Assembly (NCBI RefSeq): GCF_011078175.1
Contig: NZ_JAALCJ010000010.1
Span: forward strand, 52,736-116,735
Length of the DNA: 64,000 bases
Reading direction: 5' to 3'
Source of the DNA: Enterobacter cloacae
Lineage (GTDB): Bacteria; Pseudomonadota; Gammaproteobacteria; Enterobacterales; Enterobacteriaceae
In this document: positions 46,331-56,503 of the stretch, in pieces
Layout of the letters: the number at the start of each line of letters is the position of its first letter
How positions within the stretch are numbered: position 1 is the stretch's first letter
Position numbers and translations under genes: made by a program
The notes under the pieces: generated by a model
The model's database searches: none
What the model saw: only the letters and a program-made list of their open reading frames with translations
Told to the model about the DNA's origin: nothing

Positions 46331-48154
46331 TTACTCTTCTTTCGCACCGCGCATAGCACGTTTACGATCGTTCTCGGTCAGGTGACGTTTACGGATACGA
46401 ATTGACTGAGGCGTCACTTCGACCAGTTCGTCATCATCGATGAATTCCAGAGCCTGCTCCAGCGTCATCTTGATCGGTGGAACCAGAACCGTTGCTTCGT
46501 CAGTACCGGACGCACGCATGTTGGTCAGTTTCTTACCGGTCAGGCAGTTTACGGTCAGGTCGTTAGAACGGCTGTGAATACCGATGATCTGGCCTTCGTA
46601 AACTTCAGCACCGTGGCCCAGGAACAGCTTACCGCGGTCCTGCAAACCGAACAGCGCAAACGCAACCGCTTTACCCTGACCGTTGGAGATCAGTACGCCG
46701 TTGTTACGCTGGCCCACTTCGCCCGGACGAACGTCGTCGTAGTGGCTGAAGGTGGAGTACAGCAGACCGGTACCAGAAGTCATGGTCATGAACTCAGAAC
46801 GGAAGCCGATCAGGCCACGGCTTGGGATCACGTAGTCGAGACGTACGCGGCCTTTGCCATCTGGATTCATGTTTTTCAGGTCGCCTTTACGCTCACCCAG
46901 TGCCTGCATCACAGAACCCTGGTGCTGCTCTTCAACGTCCAGCGTTACGTTTTCGAATGGCTCTTGTTTACGGCCATCGATTTCGCGGAAGATAACTTTC
47001 GGACGGGAAACCGCCATCTCGAAACCTTCACGACGCATGTTCTCAATCAGAACAGACAGGTGCAGCTCACCACGACCGGAAACGCGGAATGCATCAGCGT
47101 CTTCGGTTTCTTCAACGCGCAGCGCAACGTTGTGCACCAGCTCTTTGTTCAGGCGGTCAAGGATCTGACGAGAGGTAACAAACTTACCTTCTTTACCACA
47201 GAACGGAGAGGTGTTGACGTTGAAGAACATGGATACGGTTGGTTCATCAACGGACAGGGCTGGCAGCGCTTCGACGTTCTGCGGATCGCAGATGGTGTCG
47301 GAGATATTCAGTTCACCCAGGCCGGTGATGGCGATAATGTCGCCCGCTTCAGCAATGTCGCTCTCGATACGCTCAAGACCCAGGTGAGTCAGCACTTTAC
47401 CGACTTTACCGTTACGGGTTTTACCTTCGCTATCGATGATAGTGACCTGCTGGTTAGGCTTCACTTTACCGCGCTTGATACGACCAATGCCGATTACGCC
47501 AACGTAGTTGTTGTAGTCGAGCTGGGAGATCTGCATTTGCAGGGTGCCTTCCAGGTCAACGTTTGGCGCAGGAACGCGGTCAACAATCGTCTGGTACAGC
47601 GGAGTCATGTCTTCCGCCATGTCTTCGTGATCCAGACCGGCGATACCGTTCAGCGCAGACGCATAAACGATAGGGAAGTCCAGCTGTTCGTCGGTCGCGT
47701 CGAGGTTAACGAACAGGTCGAAGACCTGGTCAACAACCCAGTCAGGACGCGCACCAGGACGGTCAACCTTGTTGATCACAACGATAGGTTTCAGGCCATG
47801 GGCAAATGCTTTTTTGGTCACGAAGCGCGTTTGCGGCATAGGGCCATCAAATGCGTCAACCACCAGCAGCACGGAATCCACCATGGACATCACGCGCTCA
47901 ACTTCACCACCGAAGTCGGCGTGCCCTGGGGTATCAACGATGTTGATACGGTAGTCATTCCATTTGATAGCGGTGTTTTTGGCGAGGATGGTAATCCCAC
48001 GCTCTTTCTCCAAATCGTTGGAGTCCATCACACGCTCTTGAGTTTCGGCACGAGCATCAAACGTACCGGACTGCTGTAGCAGCTTATCAACCAGGGTAGT
48101 TTTACCATGGTCGACGTGCGCGATGATGGCGATATTACGCAATTTTTCGATCAC
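46331..48154 (-). CDS. typA: Ribosome-associated GTPase TypA/BipA
   Basis: Translational GTPase that binds the 70S ribosome at the EF-G site and helps 50S assembly at low temperature and under stress. 607 residues, E. coli length. GTP motifs are intact: [14 protein letters not shown] (P-loop), the RGITI effector switch, [12 protein letters not shown] and NKVD. The C-terminal BipA-specific domain ends [19 protein letters not shown]. Divergent from glnA. Confidence 0.98.
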   Translation of the reverse strand: MIEKLRNIAIIAHVDHGKTTLVDKLLQQSGTFDARAETQERVMDSNDLEKERGITILAKNTAIKWNDYRINIVDTPGHADFGGEVERVMSMVDSVLLVVDAFDGPMPQTRFVTKKAFAHGLKPIVVINKVDRPGARPDWVVDQVFDLFVNLDATDEQLDFPIVYASALNGIAGLDHEDMAEDMTPLYQTIVDRVPAPNVDLEGTLQMQISQLDYNNYVGVIGIGRIKRGKVKPNQQVTIIDSEGKTRNGKVGKVLTHLGLERIESDIAEAGDIIAITGLGELNISDTICDPQNVEALPALSVDEPTVSMFFNVNTSPFCGKEGKFVTSRQILDRLNKELVHNVALRVEETEDADAFRVSGRGELHLSVLIENMRREGFEMAVSRPKVIFREIDGRKQEPFENVTLDVEEQHQGSVMQALGERKGDLKNMNPDGKGRVRLDYVIPSRGLIGFRSEFMTMTSGTGLLYSTFSHYDDVRPGEVGQRNNGVLISNGQGKAVAFALFGLQDRGKLFLGHGAEVYEGQIIGIHSRSNDLTVNCLTGKKLTNMRASGTDEATVLVPPIKMTLEQALEFIDDDELVEVTPQSIRIRKRHLTENDRKRAMRGAKEE

Positions 48155-48261
48155 AACTTTGCCTCAGGCATTTAGAAATAGCGCGTTATTGTACACGGAT
48201 TAATCGCACTACAAAACAGGATCACAAACATCCCCCGCAAACAAGTATTGCAGAGATGCTT

Positions 48262-48277
48262 TGTGATCGCTTTCACG
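48262..48277 (+). promoter_or_regulatory. CRP site of glnAp1
   Basis: TGTGA TCGCTT TCACG, one mismatch from consensus, upstream of the NtrC sites. CRP control of the sigma-70 promoter glnAp1 is known in E. coli. Confidence 0.6.
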
Positions 48278-48307
48278 GAGCGGTAAAAGGGCACTTTAAC
48301 GTAAATT

Positions 48308-48394
48308 GCACCAATATGGTGCTCAATGTTCACATTGAAGCACTATACTGGTGCAACAAATCCAATGTGGTGCAGCCCTTCTGCACTATGGTGC
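48308..48394 (+). promoter_or_regulatory. NtrC enhancer sites of glnAp2
   Basis: GCACCAATATGGTGC (48308-48322) is a perfect NtrC site and GCACTATACTGGTGC (48340-48354) a near-perfect one. Their centres lie about 140 and 108 bases before the inferred sigma-54 start, the E. coli positions. A weaker GCACTATGGTGC (48383-48394) is near -66. Confidence 0.87.
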
Positions 48395-48427
48395 GCATGA
48401 TAACGCCTTTTTGGGGTGTTTTAAAAG

Positions 48428-48446
48428 TTGGCACAGATTTCGCTTT
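48428..48446 (+). promoter_or_regulatory. Sigma-54 promoter glnAp2
   Basis: TTGGCACAGATTTCGCTTT has GG at 48430 and GC at 48442, the strict 12-base spacing of -24/-12 elements. Inferred start near 48455, about 77 bases before glnA. Confidence 0.88.
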
Positions 48447-48531
48447 ACAGAAATACAGTAAAAAAATGGCAGCCCAGCCGATTTGAAGACCTCGTTACCA
48501 CGACGACAATGACCAATCTGGAGAGTTAAGT

Positions 48532-49941
48532 ATGTCCGCTGAACACGTTTTGACGATGCTGAACGAACATGAAGTGAAGTTTGTTGATCTGCGCTTCACC
48601 GATACCAAAGGTAAAGAACAGCACGTCACGATCCCTGCTCATCAGGTGAACGCCGAATTCTTTGAAGAAGGCAAAATGTTTGACGGCTCCTCCATTGGCG
48701 GCTGGAAAGGCATTAACGAATCCGACATGGTGCTGATGCCAGATGCAACCACTGCGCTCATTGACCCGTTCTACGAAGAACCTACGCTGATCATCCGCTG
48801 CGATATCCTGGAACCCGGCACGCTGCAAGGCTATGACCGTGACCCACGCTCTATCGCAAAACGCGCTGAAGAGTACCTGCGTTCTACCGGTATCGCCGAC
48901 ACCGTTCTGTTCGGGCCAGAGCCAGAGTTCTTCCTGTTCGACGACATCCGTTTCGGTGCTTCAATTTCTGGCTCCCACGTCGCTATCGATGACATCGAAG
49001 GCGCATGGAACTCTTCCACCAAGTACGAAGGGGGTAACAAAGGTCACCGTCCTGGCGTGAAAGGCGGTTACTTCCCGGTTCCTCCGGTCGATTCTTCCCA
49101 GGACATCCGTTCTACCATGTGTCTGATCATGGAAGAGATGGGTCTGGTTGTTGAAGCGCACCACCACGAAGTGGCGACGGCTGGCCAGAACGAAATCGCT
49201 ACCCGCTTCAACACCATGACCAAAAAAGCGGATGAGATTCAGATCTACAAATACGTTGTGCACAACGTTGCGCACCGTTTCGGTAAAACCGCGACCTTCA
49301 TGCCAAAACCAATGTTTGGCGACAACGGTTCCGGTATGCACTGCCACATGTCCCTGTCCAAGAACGGCACCAACCTGTTCTCTGGGGACAAGTACGCGGG
49401 TCTGTCTGAGCAGGCGCTGCACTACATCGGCGGTGTTATTAAACACGCTAAAGCGATCAACGCCCTGGCGAACCCGACCACAAACTCCTACAAGCGTCTG
49501 GTCCCAGGCTACGAAGCACCCGTGATGCTGGCATACTCTGCCCGTAACCGTTCTGCTTCTATCCGTATCCCGGTGGTGGCGTCTCCGAAAGCGCGTCGTA
49601 TCGAAGTGCGCTTCCCGGACCCGGCGGCTAACCCATACCTGTGCTTCGCAGCACTGCTGATGGCCGGTCTGGACGGTATCAAGAACAAGATCCACCCGGG
49701 CGAAGCCATGGATAAAAACCTGTACGACCTGCCGCCAGAAGAAGCGAAAGAGATCCCACAGGTTGCCGGCTCTCTGGAAGAAGCCCTCCAGGCGCTGGAC
49801 GCAGACCGCGAGTTCCTGACCGCCGGCGGCGTGTTCACCGATGAAGCGATCGACGCTTACATCGCGTTGCGTACCGAAGAAAACGACCGCGTTCGCATGA
49901 CGCCGCACCCGGTTGAGTTCGAACTGTACTACAGCGTTTAA
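48532..49941 (+). CDS. glnA: Glutamine synthetase
   Basis: Type I dodecameric glutamine synthetase; makes glutamine from glutamate, ammonia and ATP. 469 residues, E. coli length. Visible signatures: [10 protein letters not shown] near 50, the ATP-binding [14 protein letters not shown], and the adenylylation loop NLYDLPPEE with the tyrosine (about 398) modified by GlnE. Controlled by glnAp1 and NtrC-dependent glnAp2; followed by a terminator and then glnLG with its own promoter. Confidence 0.99.
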   Translation: MSAEHVLTMLNEHEVKFVDLRFTDTKGKEQHVTIPAHQVNAEFFEEGKMFDGSSIGGWKGINESDMVLMPDATTALIDPFYEEPTLIIRCDILEPGTLQGYDRDPRSIAKRAEEYLRSTGIADTVLFGPEPEFFLFDDIRFGASISGSHVAIDDIEGAWNSSTKYEGGNKGHRPGVKGGYFPVPPVDSSQDIRSTMCLIMEEMGLVVEAHHHEVATAGQNEIATRFNTMTKKADEIQIYKYVVHNVAHRFGKTATFMPKPMFGDNGSGMHCHMSLSKNGTNLFSGDKYAGLSEQALHYIGGVIKHAKAINALANPTTNSYKRLVPGYEAPVMLAYSARNRSASIRIPVVASPKARRIEVRFPDPAANPYLCFAALLMAGLDGIKNKIHPGEAMDKNLYDLPPEEAKEIPQVAGSLEEALQALDADREFLTAGGVFTDEAIDAYIALRTEENDRVRMTPHPVEFELYYSV

Positions 49942-49995
49942 TTGATTTGTTTTACCCGGCGCATACGCGTCGGGAGTAGTTGCCGTGGAAACTTT

Positions 49996-50020
49996 AGCCC
50001 ATCTTCGGATGGGCTTTTTT
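49996..50020 (+). terminator. glnA terminator
   Basis: AGCCCATC-TTCG-GATGGGCT followed by TTTTTT: eight pairs closed by a stable TTCG tetraloop, 55 bases past the glnA stop. Confidence 0.93.
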
Positions 50021-50070
50021 CTCCACCAACAACCTGATCTCACGCGCTTTTTACCTCTAAAACGTTATAC

Positions 50071-50087
50071 TGCACTAAAATAGTGCA
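50071..50087 (+). promoter_or_regulatory. NtrC-type operator at glnLp
   Basis: TGCACTAAAATAGTGCA is a perfect 7-3-7 palindrome 22 bases before glnL. In E. coli NtrC bound at this point represses glnLp. Confidence 0.75.
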
Positions 50088-50108
50088 ACGACTCCAGGAG
50101 ACTGCTGA

Positions 50109-51158
50109 ATGGCAACTGGCACGCTGCCCGATGCTGGGCAGATCCTCAATTCTTTGATTAACAGTATCTTGCTGGTCGACGACGAGCTGGCGGTGCATTA
50201 CGCCAACCCGGCGGCGCAGCAGCTGCTCGCCCAAAGCGCCCGAAAACTGTTTGGCACGCCACTGCCGGAACTGCTGAGCTATTTCTCGCTGAATATTGGT
50301 CTGATGCAGGAGAGTTTGCAGGCGGGTCAGGGTTTCACCGATAACGAAGTGACGCTGGTGATTGACGGTCGCTCGCATATTTTGTCCCTCACCGCACAGC
50401 GCCTGCCAGATGGCATGATTCTGCTGGAAATGGCGCCGATGGATAACCAGCGTCGTCTCAGCCAGGAGCAGCTTCAGCATGCGCAGCAGATTGCGGCGCG
50501 CGACCTGGTGCGCGGGCTGGCCCATGAGATTAAAAACCCGCTGGGCGGCTTGCGCGGTGCGGCACAGCTTTTGACCAAAGCGCTGCCTGACCCTGCCCTG
50601 GCGGAGTATACCAACGTGATTATTGAGCAGGCGGACCGTCTGCGTAATCTGGTCGATCGCCTGCTCGGGCCGCAGCAGCCCGGTATGCATGTTTCAGAAA
50701 GCATTCACAAGGTTGCGGAGCGGGTGGTGAAACTCGTCTCTATGGAGCTGCCGGACAACGTTACGCTGGTGCGTGATTACGACCCAAGTCTGCCGGAGCT
50801 GGCGCACGATCCGGACCAGATTGAACAGGTGCTGTTGAACATTGTGCGTAACGCGTTGCAGGCGCTGGGCCCGGAGGGTGGCGAAATTATTCTGCGTACC
50901 CGCACCGCGTTCCAGCTGACGCTGCACGGCGTACGTTATCGTCTGGCGGCACGTATTGATGTGGAAGATAACGGACCGGGGATCCCGCCGCATCTCCAGG
51001 ACACCCTGTTCTACCCGATGGTCAGCGGTCGCGAAGGCGGCACCGGGCTGGGATTATCCATAGCCCGTAATTTAATTGACCAACATTCCGGCAAAATTGA
51101 ATTTACCAGTTGGCCGGGACATACCGAGTTTTCGGTTTTCCTGCCGATTAAAAAATAA
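50109..51158 (+). CDS. glnL: Nitrogen regulation sensor kinase NtrB
   Basis: Soluble histidine kinase/phosphatase that sets NtrC phosphorylation under control of PII. 349 residues. A PAS domain (about 10-110) is followed by the phosphorylated His139 in [12 protein letters not shown] and an ATPase domain with N-box [16 protein letters not shown] and G-boxes DNGPGIP and [14 protein letters not shown]. No membrane helices. Followed by glnG after 11 bases. Confidence 0.98.
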   Translation: MATGTLPDAGQILNSLINSILLVDDELAVHYANPAAQQLLAQSARKLFGTPLPELLSYFSLNIGLMQESLQAGQGFTDNEVTLVIDGRSHILSLTAQRLPDGMILLEMAPMDNQRRLSQEQLQHAQQIAARDLVRGLAHEIKNPLGGLRGAAQLLTKALPDPALAEYTNVIIEQADRLRNLVDRLLGPQQPGMHVSESIHKVAERVVKLVSMELPDNVTLVRDYDPSLPELAHDPDQIEQVLLNIVRNALQALGPEGGEIILRTRTAFQLTLHGVRYRLAARIDVEDNGPGIPPHLQDTLFYPMVSGREGGTGLGLSIARNLIDQHSGKIEFTSWPGHTEFSVFLPIKK

Positions 51159-51169
51159 AGGTGACGTTT

Positions 51170-52582
51170 ATGCAACGAGGGATAGTCTGGGTAGTCGATG
51201 ACGATAGCTCCATCCGTTGGGTGCTTGAACGCGCGCTCACAGGAGCGGGATTAAGCTGCACGACGTTTGAGAGCGGCAGCGAGGTGCTCGACGCACTCAC
51301 CACCAAAACGCCGGACGTTCTGCTCTCGGATATTCGCATGCCGGGCATGGACGGACTGGCGCTTTTAAAGCAGATCAAACAGCGGCACCCCATGCTTCCG
51401 GTCATCATAATGACCGCCCACTCCGACCTGGATGCCGCCGTCAGCGCATACCAGCAGGGGGCGTTTGATTACCTGCCAAAACCGTTTGATATCGACGAAG
51501 CCGTTGCCCTGGTCGAACGCGCCATCAGCCATTATCAGGAGCAACAGCAGCCCCGCCACGCGCCGGATTTCGGGCCTACGACGGATATCATCGGTGAAGC
51601 GCCGGCCATGCAGGACGTGTTTCGCATCATCGGGCGTTTGTCGCGCTCGTCTATCAGCGTCTTGATTAACGGTGAATCTGGGACCGGTAAAGAGCTGGTC
51701 GCACACGCCCTTCATCGCCACAGCCCGCGGGCGAAAGCGCCCTTTATCGCCCTGAACATGGCGGCGATCCCCAAAGATTTGATCGAATCTGAGCTGTTCG
51801 GCCACGAAAAAGGGGCGTTTACCGGAGCGAATACCATTCGTCAGGGACGCTTTGAACAGGCTGACGGCGGAACGCTATTCCTGGATGAAATCGGCGATAT
51901 GCCGCTGGATGTTCAGACCCGACTGCTTCGCGTGCTGGCAGATGGCCAATTTTACCGCGTGGGCGGTTATGCGCCGGTGAAGGTGGACGTGCGTATTATC
52001 GCCGCGACGCACCAGAACCTGGAGCTGCGCGTGCAGGAGGGGAAATTCCGAGAGGATTTATTCCATCGTCTGAACGTGATCCGCGTCCACCTGCCGCCGC
52101 TGCGTGAGCGTCGGGAAGATATCCCGCGTCTTGCGCGCCATTTCCTGCAAGTGGCGGCCCGCGAGCTGGGCGTGGAAGCCAAGCAGCTTCATCCGGAAAC
52201 GGATGCCGCCCTCACCCGTCTGGCGTGGCCGGGCAACGTGCGTCAGCTGGAAAACACCTGCCGCTGGCTGACTGTGATGGCCGCCGGACAGGAGGTGTTG
52301 ATTCAGGATCTCCCTGCCGAGCTGTTTGAAGCTACCGTGCCCGAAAGCAGCACCGGGCATGCGCTGCCGGACAGCTGGGCAACGCTACTGGCACAGTGGG
52401 CAGATCGCGCGCTGCGTTCCGGTCATCAAAATCTGCTCTCCGAAGCACAGCCTGAGATGGAACGCACACTATTAACTACCGCGCTTCGTCATACCCAAGG
52501 CCACAAACAGGAAGCGGCTCGTCTGTTGGGATGGGGTCGAAACACCCTGACGCGCAAGCTGAAAGAGCTGGGAATGGAATGA
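51170..52582 (+). CDS. glnG: Nitrogen regulation response regulator NtrC
   Basis: Sigma-54 enhancer-binding activator, 470 residues (E. coli 469). Receiver domain with Asp54 (LLSDIRMPGMDG) and Lys in YLPKPFD; AAA+ domain with Walker A GESGTGKE, the sigma-54 contact loop GAFTGA and Walker B GGTLFLDEIGD; Fis-like helix-turn-helix at the end (HKQEAARLLGWGRNTLTRKLKELGME). ATG 51170 with AAGGTGA upstream; a GTG three codons earlier is less likely. Confidence 0.98.
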   Translation: MQRGIVWVVDDDSSIRWVLERALTGAGLSCTTFESGSEVLDALTTKTPDVLLSDIRMPGMDGLALLKQIKQRHPMLPVIIMTAHSDLDAAVSAYQQGAFDYLPKPFDIDEAVALVERAISHYQEQQQPRHAPDFGPTTDIIGEAPAMQDVFRIIGRLSRSSISVLINGESGTGKELVAHALHRHSPRAKAPFIALNMAAIPKDLIESELFGHEKGAFTGANTIRQGRFEQADGGTLFLDEIGDMPLDVQTRLLRVLADGQFYRVGGYAPVKVDVRIIAATHQNLELRVQEGKFREDLFHRLNVIRVHLPPLRERREDIPRLARHFLQVAARELGVEAKQLHPETDAALTRLAWPGNVRQLENTCRWLTVMAAGQEVLIQDLPAELFEATVPESSTGHALPDSWATLLAQWADRALRSGHQNLLSEAQPEMERTLLTTALRHTQGHKQEAARLLGWGRNTLTRKLKELGME

Positions 52583-52692
52583 GCTTACTCCACTGCGTAA
52601 AGGTTATTAATTGAGCGCAAAATGCCGTTATTTTGCGCTTTACTGTTCCGATGAGTTTTGTATGATCGTGCCCGGAAAATGGGGGAAGTATC

Positions 52693-52803
52693 ATGCTGGA
52701 ATCATTAGTGACTTTGCTTTCGAGTGGAGCAGCAGAAAGCCACACGCCACAAACTGCCGTTGCGGCGGTATTGTGTGCGGCACTGGTTGGGCTGTTTAGC
52801 TAG
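52693..52803 (+). CDS. yshB: Small membrane protein YshB
   Basis: 36 residues: MLESLVTLLSSGAAESHTPQ followed by the hydrophobic segment TAVAAVLCAALVGLFS. It matches E. coli YshB in length, sequence and place between glnG and hemN. GGGGGAAG lies 5 bases before ATG 52693. A single hydrophobic helix suggests membrane insertion. YshB has been linked to intracellular survival in Salmonella; function here is not known. Confidence 0.9.
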   Translation: MLESLVTLLSSGAAESHTPQTAVAAVLCAALVGLFS

Positions 52804-52820
52804 CAAGCTGTCGAAGAAAA

Positions 52821-52894
52821 GCCGGGTGGCGCTTCGCTTACCCGGCCTACATCTCGCACTTAAGTAGGCCGGGTAAGGCAAGGCCGCCCCCGGC
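52821..52894. repeat. BIME: two inverted REP units
   Basis: GCCGGGTGGCGCTTCGC with TTACCCGGCCTAC (52821-52850) and the opposite-oriented GTAGGCCGGGTAAGGC...GCC (52864-52894), between yshB and the hemN end. Confidence 0.8.
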
Positions 52895-52902
52895 ATTGCA
52901 GT

Positions 52903-54276
52903 TCAAATCACGCGCGAGAACTGCTGCATACGCGCCTTCTGCCGCAGATAAGCGTCAAAGCACATGCAGATATTACGAATCAACAGACGCCCTTTCGGCG
53001 TGACGACAACCGCGCTCTCCGTTACATCCACCAGCCCGTCTTTCGCCAGCGGCGCCAGAAGCTTCAGGTCTTCGGCAAAGTAATCGCTGAATTGCAGATC
53101 CCATTGCGCTTCCACATCGCTGAAATCGAGACGGAAATTACAGATAAGCGCCTTAATCACATCGCGGCGGATGCAGTCGTCACGGGTTAGCGCAATACCG
53201 CGCCACAGCGCGTTACCCGCTTCATCAACCTGCTGGTAGTAGAGCTTCAGCTCTTTCTGGTTCTGGGCGTAGCAGTCACCAATCATGCTGATGGCGGAGA
53301 CGCCCATTCCGAGCAGATCGGTATCGCCCTGGGTGGTGTAACCCTGGAAGTTACGGTGCAGGACACCCTCACGCTGGGCAATCGCCAGCTCATCGTCCGG
53401 ACGGGCAAAGTGATCCATTCCGATAAACTGATAGCCAGTTTCGGTCAGCGAGGCGATGGTCTCCTGTAAAATGTCCAGCTTCTGCTGGGCGGAAGGCAGA
53501 TCCGCATCTTTAATTTTGCGCTGAGCGGCGAACAGCGTCGGCAGGTGCGCATAGTTAAAGACGCTCAGGCGGTCCGGGTTAAGTTCAGCCACGCGTTTAA
53601 GCGTGTAGGCGAAGCTCTCCGGCGTCTGCTTCGGCAGGCCGTAAATCAGGTCTATATTCGTGGAGGTAAAGCCGATTTCACGCGCATGGTTGAGTAAGGC
53701 AAAGATAAACGCTTCGTCCTGCTCGCGGTTTACCAGACGCTGTACTTCTTTGTTGAAGTCCTGCACGCCCATACTCAGGCGATTGAAGCCTTCGGCGCGT
53801 AAATGATCCAGCACATTGAGTTCGATTTCACGCGGATCGACCTCGATCGAAATTTCGGCGTCGTCGTTAAAACTGAAATTACCGCGCAGCAGCGCCATCA
53901 GACGGCTGATCTGCGTTTTGTTCAGGTAGGTTGGCGTACCGCCCCCCCAGTGAAGCTGGCTGACGTGGCGCCCGTTAAACAGCGGTGCGCGGTGCAGAAT
54001 TTCTTGTTCGAGCGCATCAAGGTATTGATCGGCCTTATGCTGCTGGCGGGTAACGATTTTATTGCAGCCGCAGAAGTAGCAGAGCTTGTGGCAGAACGGA
54101 ATATGGACGTAGAGCGACAGCGGGCGCTCGGGGTAGCGCGCCACAGCATGCTGAAAATCCGCCTCGCCGAAAGCGTCAGAGAACTCCAGCGCGGTGGGGT
54201 ATGAGGTATAACGCGGCCCGGAATAGTTATATTTCTGGATCAGGGCCAAATCCCAGTCGATAGATGGTACAGACAT
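52903..54276 (-). CDS. hemN: Oxygen-independent coproporphyrinogen III dehydrogenase
   Basis: Radical SAM enzyme that decarboxylates coproporphyrinogen III in anaerobic heme synthesis. 457 residues, E. coli length. The cluster motif CHKLCYFCGC is near 62-71; RYTSYPTA, LHWGGGTPT and SMGVQDFN are HemN marks. ATG 54276 gives MSVPSIDWD; the frame extending further upstream is a separate small reading frame's region. C-terminal HemN domain present. Confidence 0.97.
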   Translation of the reverse strand: MSVPSIDWDLALIQKYNYSGPRYTSYPTALEFSDAFGEADFQHAVARYPERPLSLYVHIPFCHKLCYFCGCNKIVTRQQHKADQYLDALEQEILHRAPLFNGRHVSQLHWGGGTPTYLNKTQISRLMALLRGNFSFNDDAEISIEVDPREIELNVLDHLRAEGFNRLSMGVQDFNKEVQRLVNREQDEAFIFALLNHAREIGFTSTNIDLIYGLPKQTPESFAYTLKRVAELNPDRLSVFNYAHLPTLFAAQRKIKDADLPSAQQKLDILQETIASLTETGYQFIGMDHFARPDDELAIAQREGVLHRNFQGYTTQGDTDLLGMGVSAISMIGDCYAQNQKELKLYYQQVDEAGNALWRGIALTRDDCIRRDVIKALICNFRLDFSDVEAQWDLQFSDYFAEDLKLLAPLAKDGLVDVTESAVVVTPKGRLLIRNICMCFDAYLRQKARMQQFSRVI

Positions 54277-54278
54277 GC

Positions 54279-54461
54279 TCACTCCTTCCGATGGTGTCGC
54301 GTTCGTATACGGCGGCCCGTTCTGGTCCCGTTGCGGGCCATCATTCGGGTGCGCAGCCACTTCTGTCGCCGCGACAACCGCCGTAGTTTAACGAATAACC
54401 ACACCAGATAACATATAACCGGAAGGGTTATAAGCAGGACGAGTGTACCTGCCGGGTGCAA
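54279..54461 (-). CDS. Possible small membrane protein between yihI and hemN
   Basis: 60 residues in an open frame that fills the gap between yihI and hemN almost exactly: 3 bases after the yihI stop and 2 bases before the hemN start. A hydrophobic helix (LVLLITLPVICYLVWLFV, about 7-24) is followed by a very basic tail (KLRRLSRRQKWLRTRMMARNGTR...). The start would be TTG at 54461 with AAGGTGG 11 bases upstream, overlapping the yihI end. No family recognised. The odd start codon and lack of a homologue I know of keep the confidence low; a decayed remnant of a larger gene is an alternative. Confidence 0.4.
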   Translation of the reverse strand: MHPAGTLVLLITLPVICYLVWLFVKLRRLSRRQKWLRTRMMARNGTRTGRRIRTRHHRKE

Positions 54462-54464
54462 ATG

Positions 54465-54980
54465 TTAGTTTCCACCTTTCAGCAGACGCATCATATCTTC
54501 CTGCTTTTCGTCTTCCTCTTCGTCTTCTTCGTCATCGTAGGACAGACCCAGCTTCTGCATCAGTTCATCAATGCGGTCCAGTTTGTCGTCCACCCAGGAC
54601 TGCTCTTCGGCGGTCAGGGTTTCACCCTCTTCAAGACGTTCCAGCAGCGCATCCAGGCGCTCATCATTCTCCAGCATATCCAGCTCAGCCTGCGGTGAAA
54701 GCATAGGTTTCTCGCTCTTTGGTTTGTGCTGCTTAGTAACCGGCGTGTCTGTCACGCCAAGTGGAATGGGAGTTTTACTGCCGATTCGAGGATCTTTCTG
54801 CTGTTTGCCTTTTGCAGAAGCGCCTGCGGCACCGCCGCCGTTAGCACGGCTACCCGCAGCATGGCCACGATGTTTTTTATCGCGTTTGCGATCGCGCGCT
54901 TCCTGATTCAGTTCTTCGCGCGTTTTGCGGCGTGCTTTTGCAGGGCGTTTCGCGCCCGCAGCGGAGGTCGGTTTTTTCAT
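54465..54980 (-). CDS. yihI: Der GTPase-activating protein YihI
   Basis: 171 residues (E. coli 169). A basic N-terminal half ([38 protein letters not shown]), a central linker, and an acidic C-terminal half with [14 protein letters not shown] near 150-163. E. coli YihI stimulates the GTPase Der in ribosome assembly. Upstream of it lies csrC; downstream are the possible small gene and hemN. Confidence 0.94.
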   Translation of the reverse strand: MKKPTSAAGAKRPAKARRKTREELNQEARDRKRDKKHRGHAAGSRANGGGAAGASAKGKQQKDPRIGSKTPIPLGVTDTPVTKQHKPKSEKPMLSPQAELDMLENDERLDALLERLEEGETLTAEEQSWVDDKLDRIDELMQKLGLSYDDEEDEEEDEKQEDMMRLLKGGN

Positions 54981-55045
54981 GATGTTTTATCTTTAAGTCG
55001 TTTTCTTCAGTATAGAATTGCGGCGAAATCTAGCAGAAAGCAAGC

Positions 55046-55293
55046 AAAGAAAAAAGGCGACAGAGCAATCTGTCGCCTTTTTTCCTGACTCACAACCCTT
55101 AACGGGTCAGACATTCCCTGTTTGCCTGCAACAAACCCTGTTTTTCCCTTGGCTACTACCGTCCGTGATACGGTTCCGTTTCCTGTTAAAAACGCCTCCA
55201 GGCGCCGGTCGTCCTGACAATCCTGAGTCTTCGCCTCCTGGCGCTCCTGACCCTTATCCTTAAGTCGTTATCCTGTTGGCATCCTCGCCGTGG
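55046..55293 (-). ncRNA. csrC: CsrC, CsrA-sequestering small RNA
   Basis: On the minus strand from near 55293 (GCGAGGATGCCAACAGGA, matching the E. coli 5' end region) to the terminator AAAAAAGGCGACAG/CTGTCGCCTTTTTT at 55050-55083 (fourteen pairs). It holds about 14 GGA motifs, several in AGGA-bearing hairpin loops, the CsrA-binding signature. Location between yihI and yihA equals E. coli. Binds and antagonises CsrA. Ends are inferred by comparison. Confidence 0.92.
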
Positions 55294-55441
55294 CACACAC
55301 TTTACCTTGTTCCCTTAAACTAACAAGCAACAAAAAGGTACAAAACCGGATTTTCAGATAATTACTCATCATTAACTCTTTGAATTTTAATATCTTGAGA
55401 TTTTTTGCGCCTACGATTTCTCTTAAATTTCTCATATATAT

Positions 55442-55459
55442 AAGGGCAGATCTCTCACA
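55442..55459 (-). promoter_or_regulatory. Candidate UvrY site upstream of csrC
   Basis: TGTGAGAGATCTG, read from 55459 on the minus strand, about 150-165 bases before the csrC start, matches one half of the UvrY/GacA inverted repeat (TGTGAGAGATCTCTTACA type). The second half is poor. Confidence 0.35.
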
Positions 55460-55560
55460 TTCAGTAGGGCTTTCACTTACATGTCAGTGACGATGGGAAA
55501 AGCCTTTTGCCTGCATTCAGGTATAATCCCCCGCAGATTACGATTTTTGGAGACGACCAC

Positions 55561-56190
55561 GTGACTACCTGGAACTACCAACAGACGCATTTTGTCACCA
55601 GTGCGCCCGATATTCGCCACTTACCCTCAGATACAGGGATTGAAGTGGCATTTGCTGGCCGCTCCAATGCGGGAAAATCCAGCGCCCTGAACACGCTGAC
55701 CAATCAGAAAAACCTGGCGCGTACCTCAAAAACACCTGGCCGTACTCAGCTGATTAACCTTTTTGAAGTAGCTGAAGGTAAACGCCTGGTCGATTTACCG
55801 GGGTATGGCTACGCGCAGGTACCCGAAGAGATGAAGATCAAATGGCAGCGCGCGCTGGGTGAATACCTGGAAAAACGCATGTGTCTGAAAGGTCTGGTGG
55901 TGCTGATGGATATTCGCCATCCGCTGAAAGATCTCGATCAACAGATGATTGACTGGGCGGTGGCAAGCGATATTGCGGTACTGGTGCTGCTCACAAAAGC
56001 GGATAAACTGGCGAGCGGCGCGCGCAAGGCGCAGGTGAACAAGGTTCGTGAAGCGGTGCTGGCATTCAACGGTGATGTACAGGTTGAACCGTTCTCCTCG
56101 CTTAAAAAGCAGGGCGTGGATAAACTGCGTCAGAAGCTCGACAGCTGGTTTAACGATCTGGAACCAGCGACTGAAGCGGAAGCAGAGTAA
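55561..56190 (+). CDS. yihA: Ribosome biogenesis GTPase YihA (EngB/YsxC)
   Basis: Essential-type GTPase of 50S assembly. 209 residues from GTG 55561 ([11 protein letters not shown]. coli 210), preceded by GGAG at good distance; an upstream ATG would add 18 non-conserved residues. GTP motifs [15 protein letters not shown] (P-loop), DLPGYGYA (G3) and LLTKADKL (G4) are all present. Followed by a terminator. Confidence 0.96.
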   Translation: MTTWNYQQTHFVTSAPDIRHLPSDTGIEVAFAGRSNAGKSSALNTLTNQKNLARTSKTPGRTQLINLFEVAEGKRLVDLPGYGYAQVPEEMKIKWQRALGEYLEKRMCLKGLVVLMDIRHPLKDLDQQMIDWAVASDIAVLVLLTKADKLASGARKAQVNKVREAVLAFNGDVQVEPFSSLKKQGVDKLRQKLDSWFNDLEPATEAEAE

Positions 56191-56196
56191 CAACAG

Positions 56197-56221
56197 GCGC
56201 GGCGATGACCGCGCTTTTTTT
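56197..56221 (+). terminator. yihA terminator
   Basis: GCGCGG-CGATGA-CCGCGC followed by TTTTTTT, starting 6 bases after the yihA stop. Confidence 0.88.
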
Positions 56222-56246
56222 CGCCTGAAAACTTTCTTTGCCGCAA

Positions 56247-56355
56247 TAAAAAACGCCCCAGTCATTACTGACTGGGGCGGCTAAAATATTCAGCCAAATC
56301 CGATTACGTGAAGTAAAAGGTCTGAAAGATAGAACATCTTACCTCTGTACCCTAC
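56247..56355 (-). ncRNA. spf: Spot 42 RNA
   Basis: The minus strand from 56355 begins GTAGGGTACAGAGGTAAGA and ends in GGGGCGTTTTTT after the terminator stem CGCCCCAGTCA/TGACTGGGGCG; about 109 bases, almost identical to E. coli Spot 42 as remembered. Hfq-dependent RNA that represses galK, sugar and TCA-linked genes, itself repressed by CRP-cAMP. Between polA and yihA, as in E. coli. Confidence 0.96.
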
Positions 56356-56503
56356 GTCGTTAACTCTACTCTTTTTTTATCGCTGGACAAAGCACTTTTT
56401 GTAGTTTTTTTTCATTCTTTACATAGGGAATTCTAATGATCGTCACAAAACGCACGTACTTATGTTGCTTACTTACATAAAACGCGCGTTATTCCGTTAA
56501 CCC

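Noticed and set aside
46574..48079. 501-codon open frame on the plus strand
   Set aside because: It lies wholly antisense to typA, has no family features, and arises from the codon bias of a highly expressed gene.
48961..50043. 360-codon open frame on the minus strand
   Set aside because: Antisense to glnA, no recognisable domains; a shadow frame.
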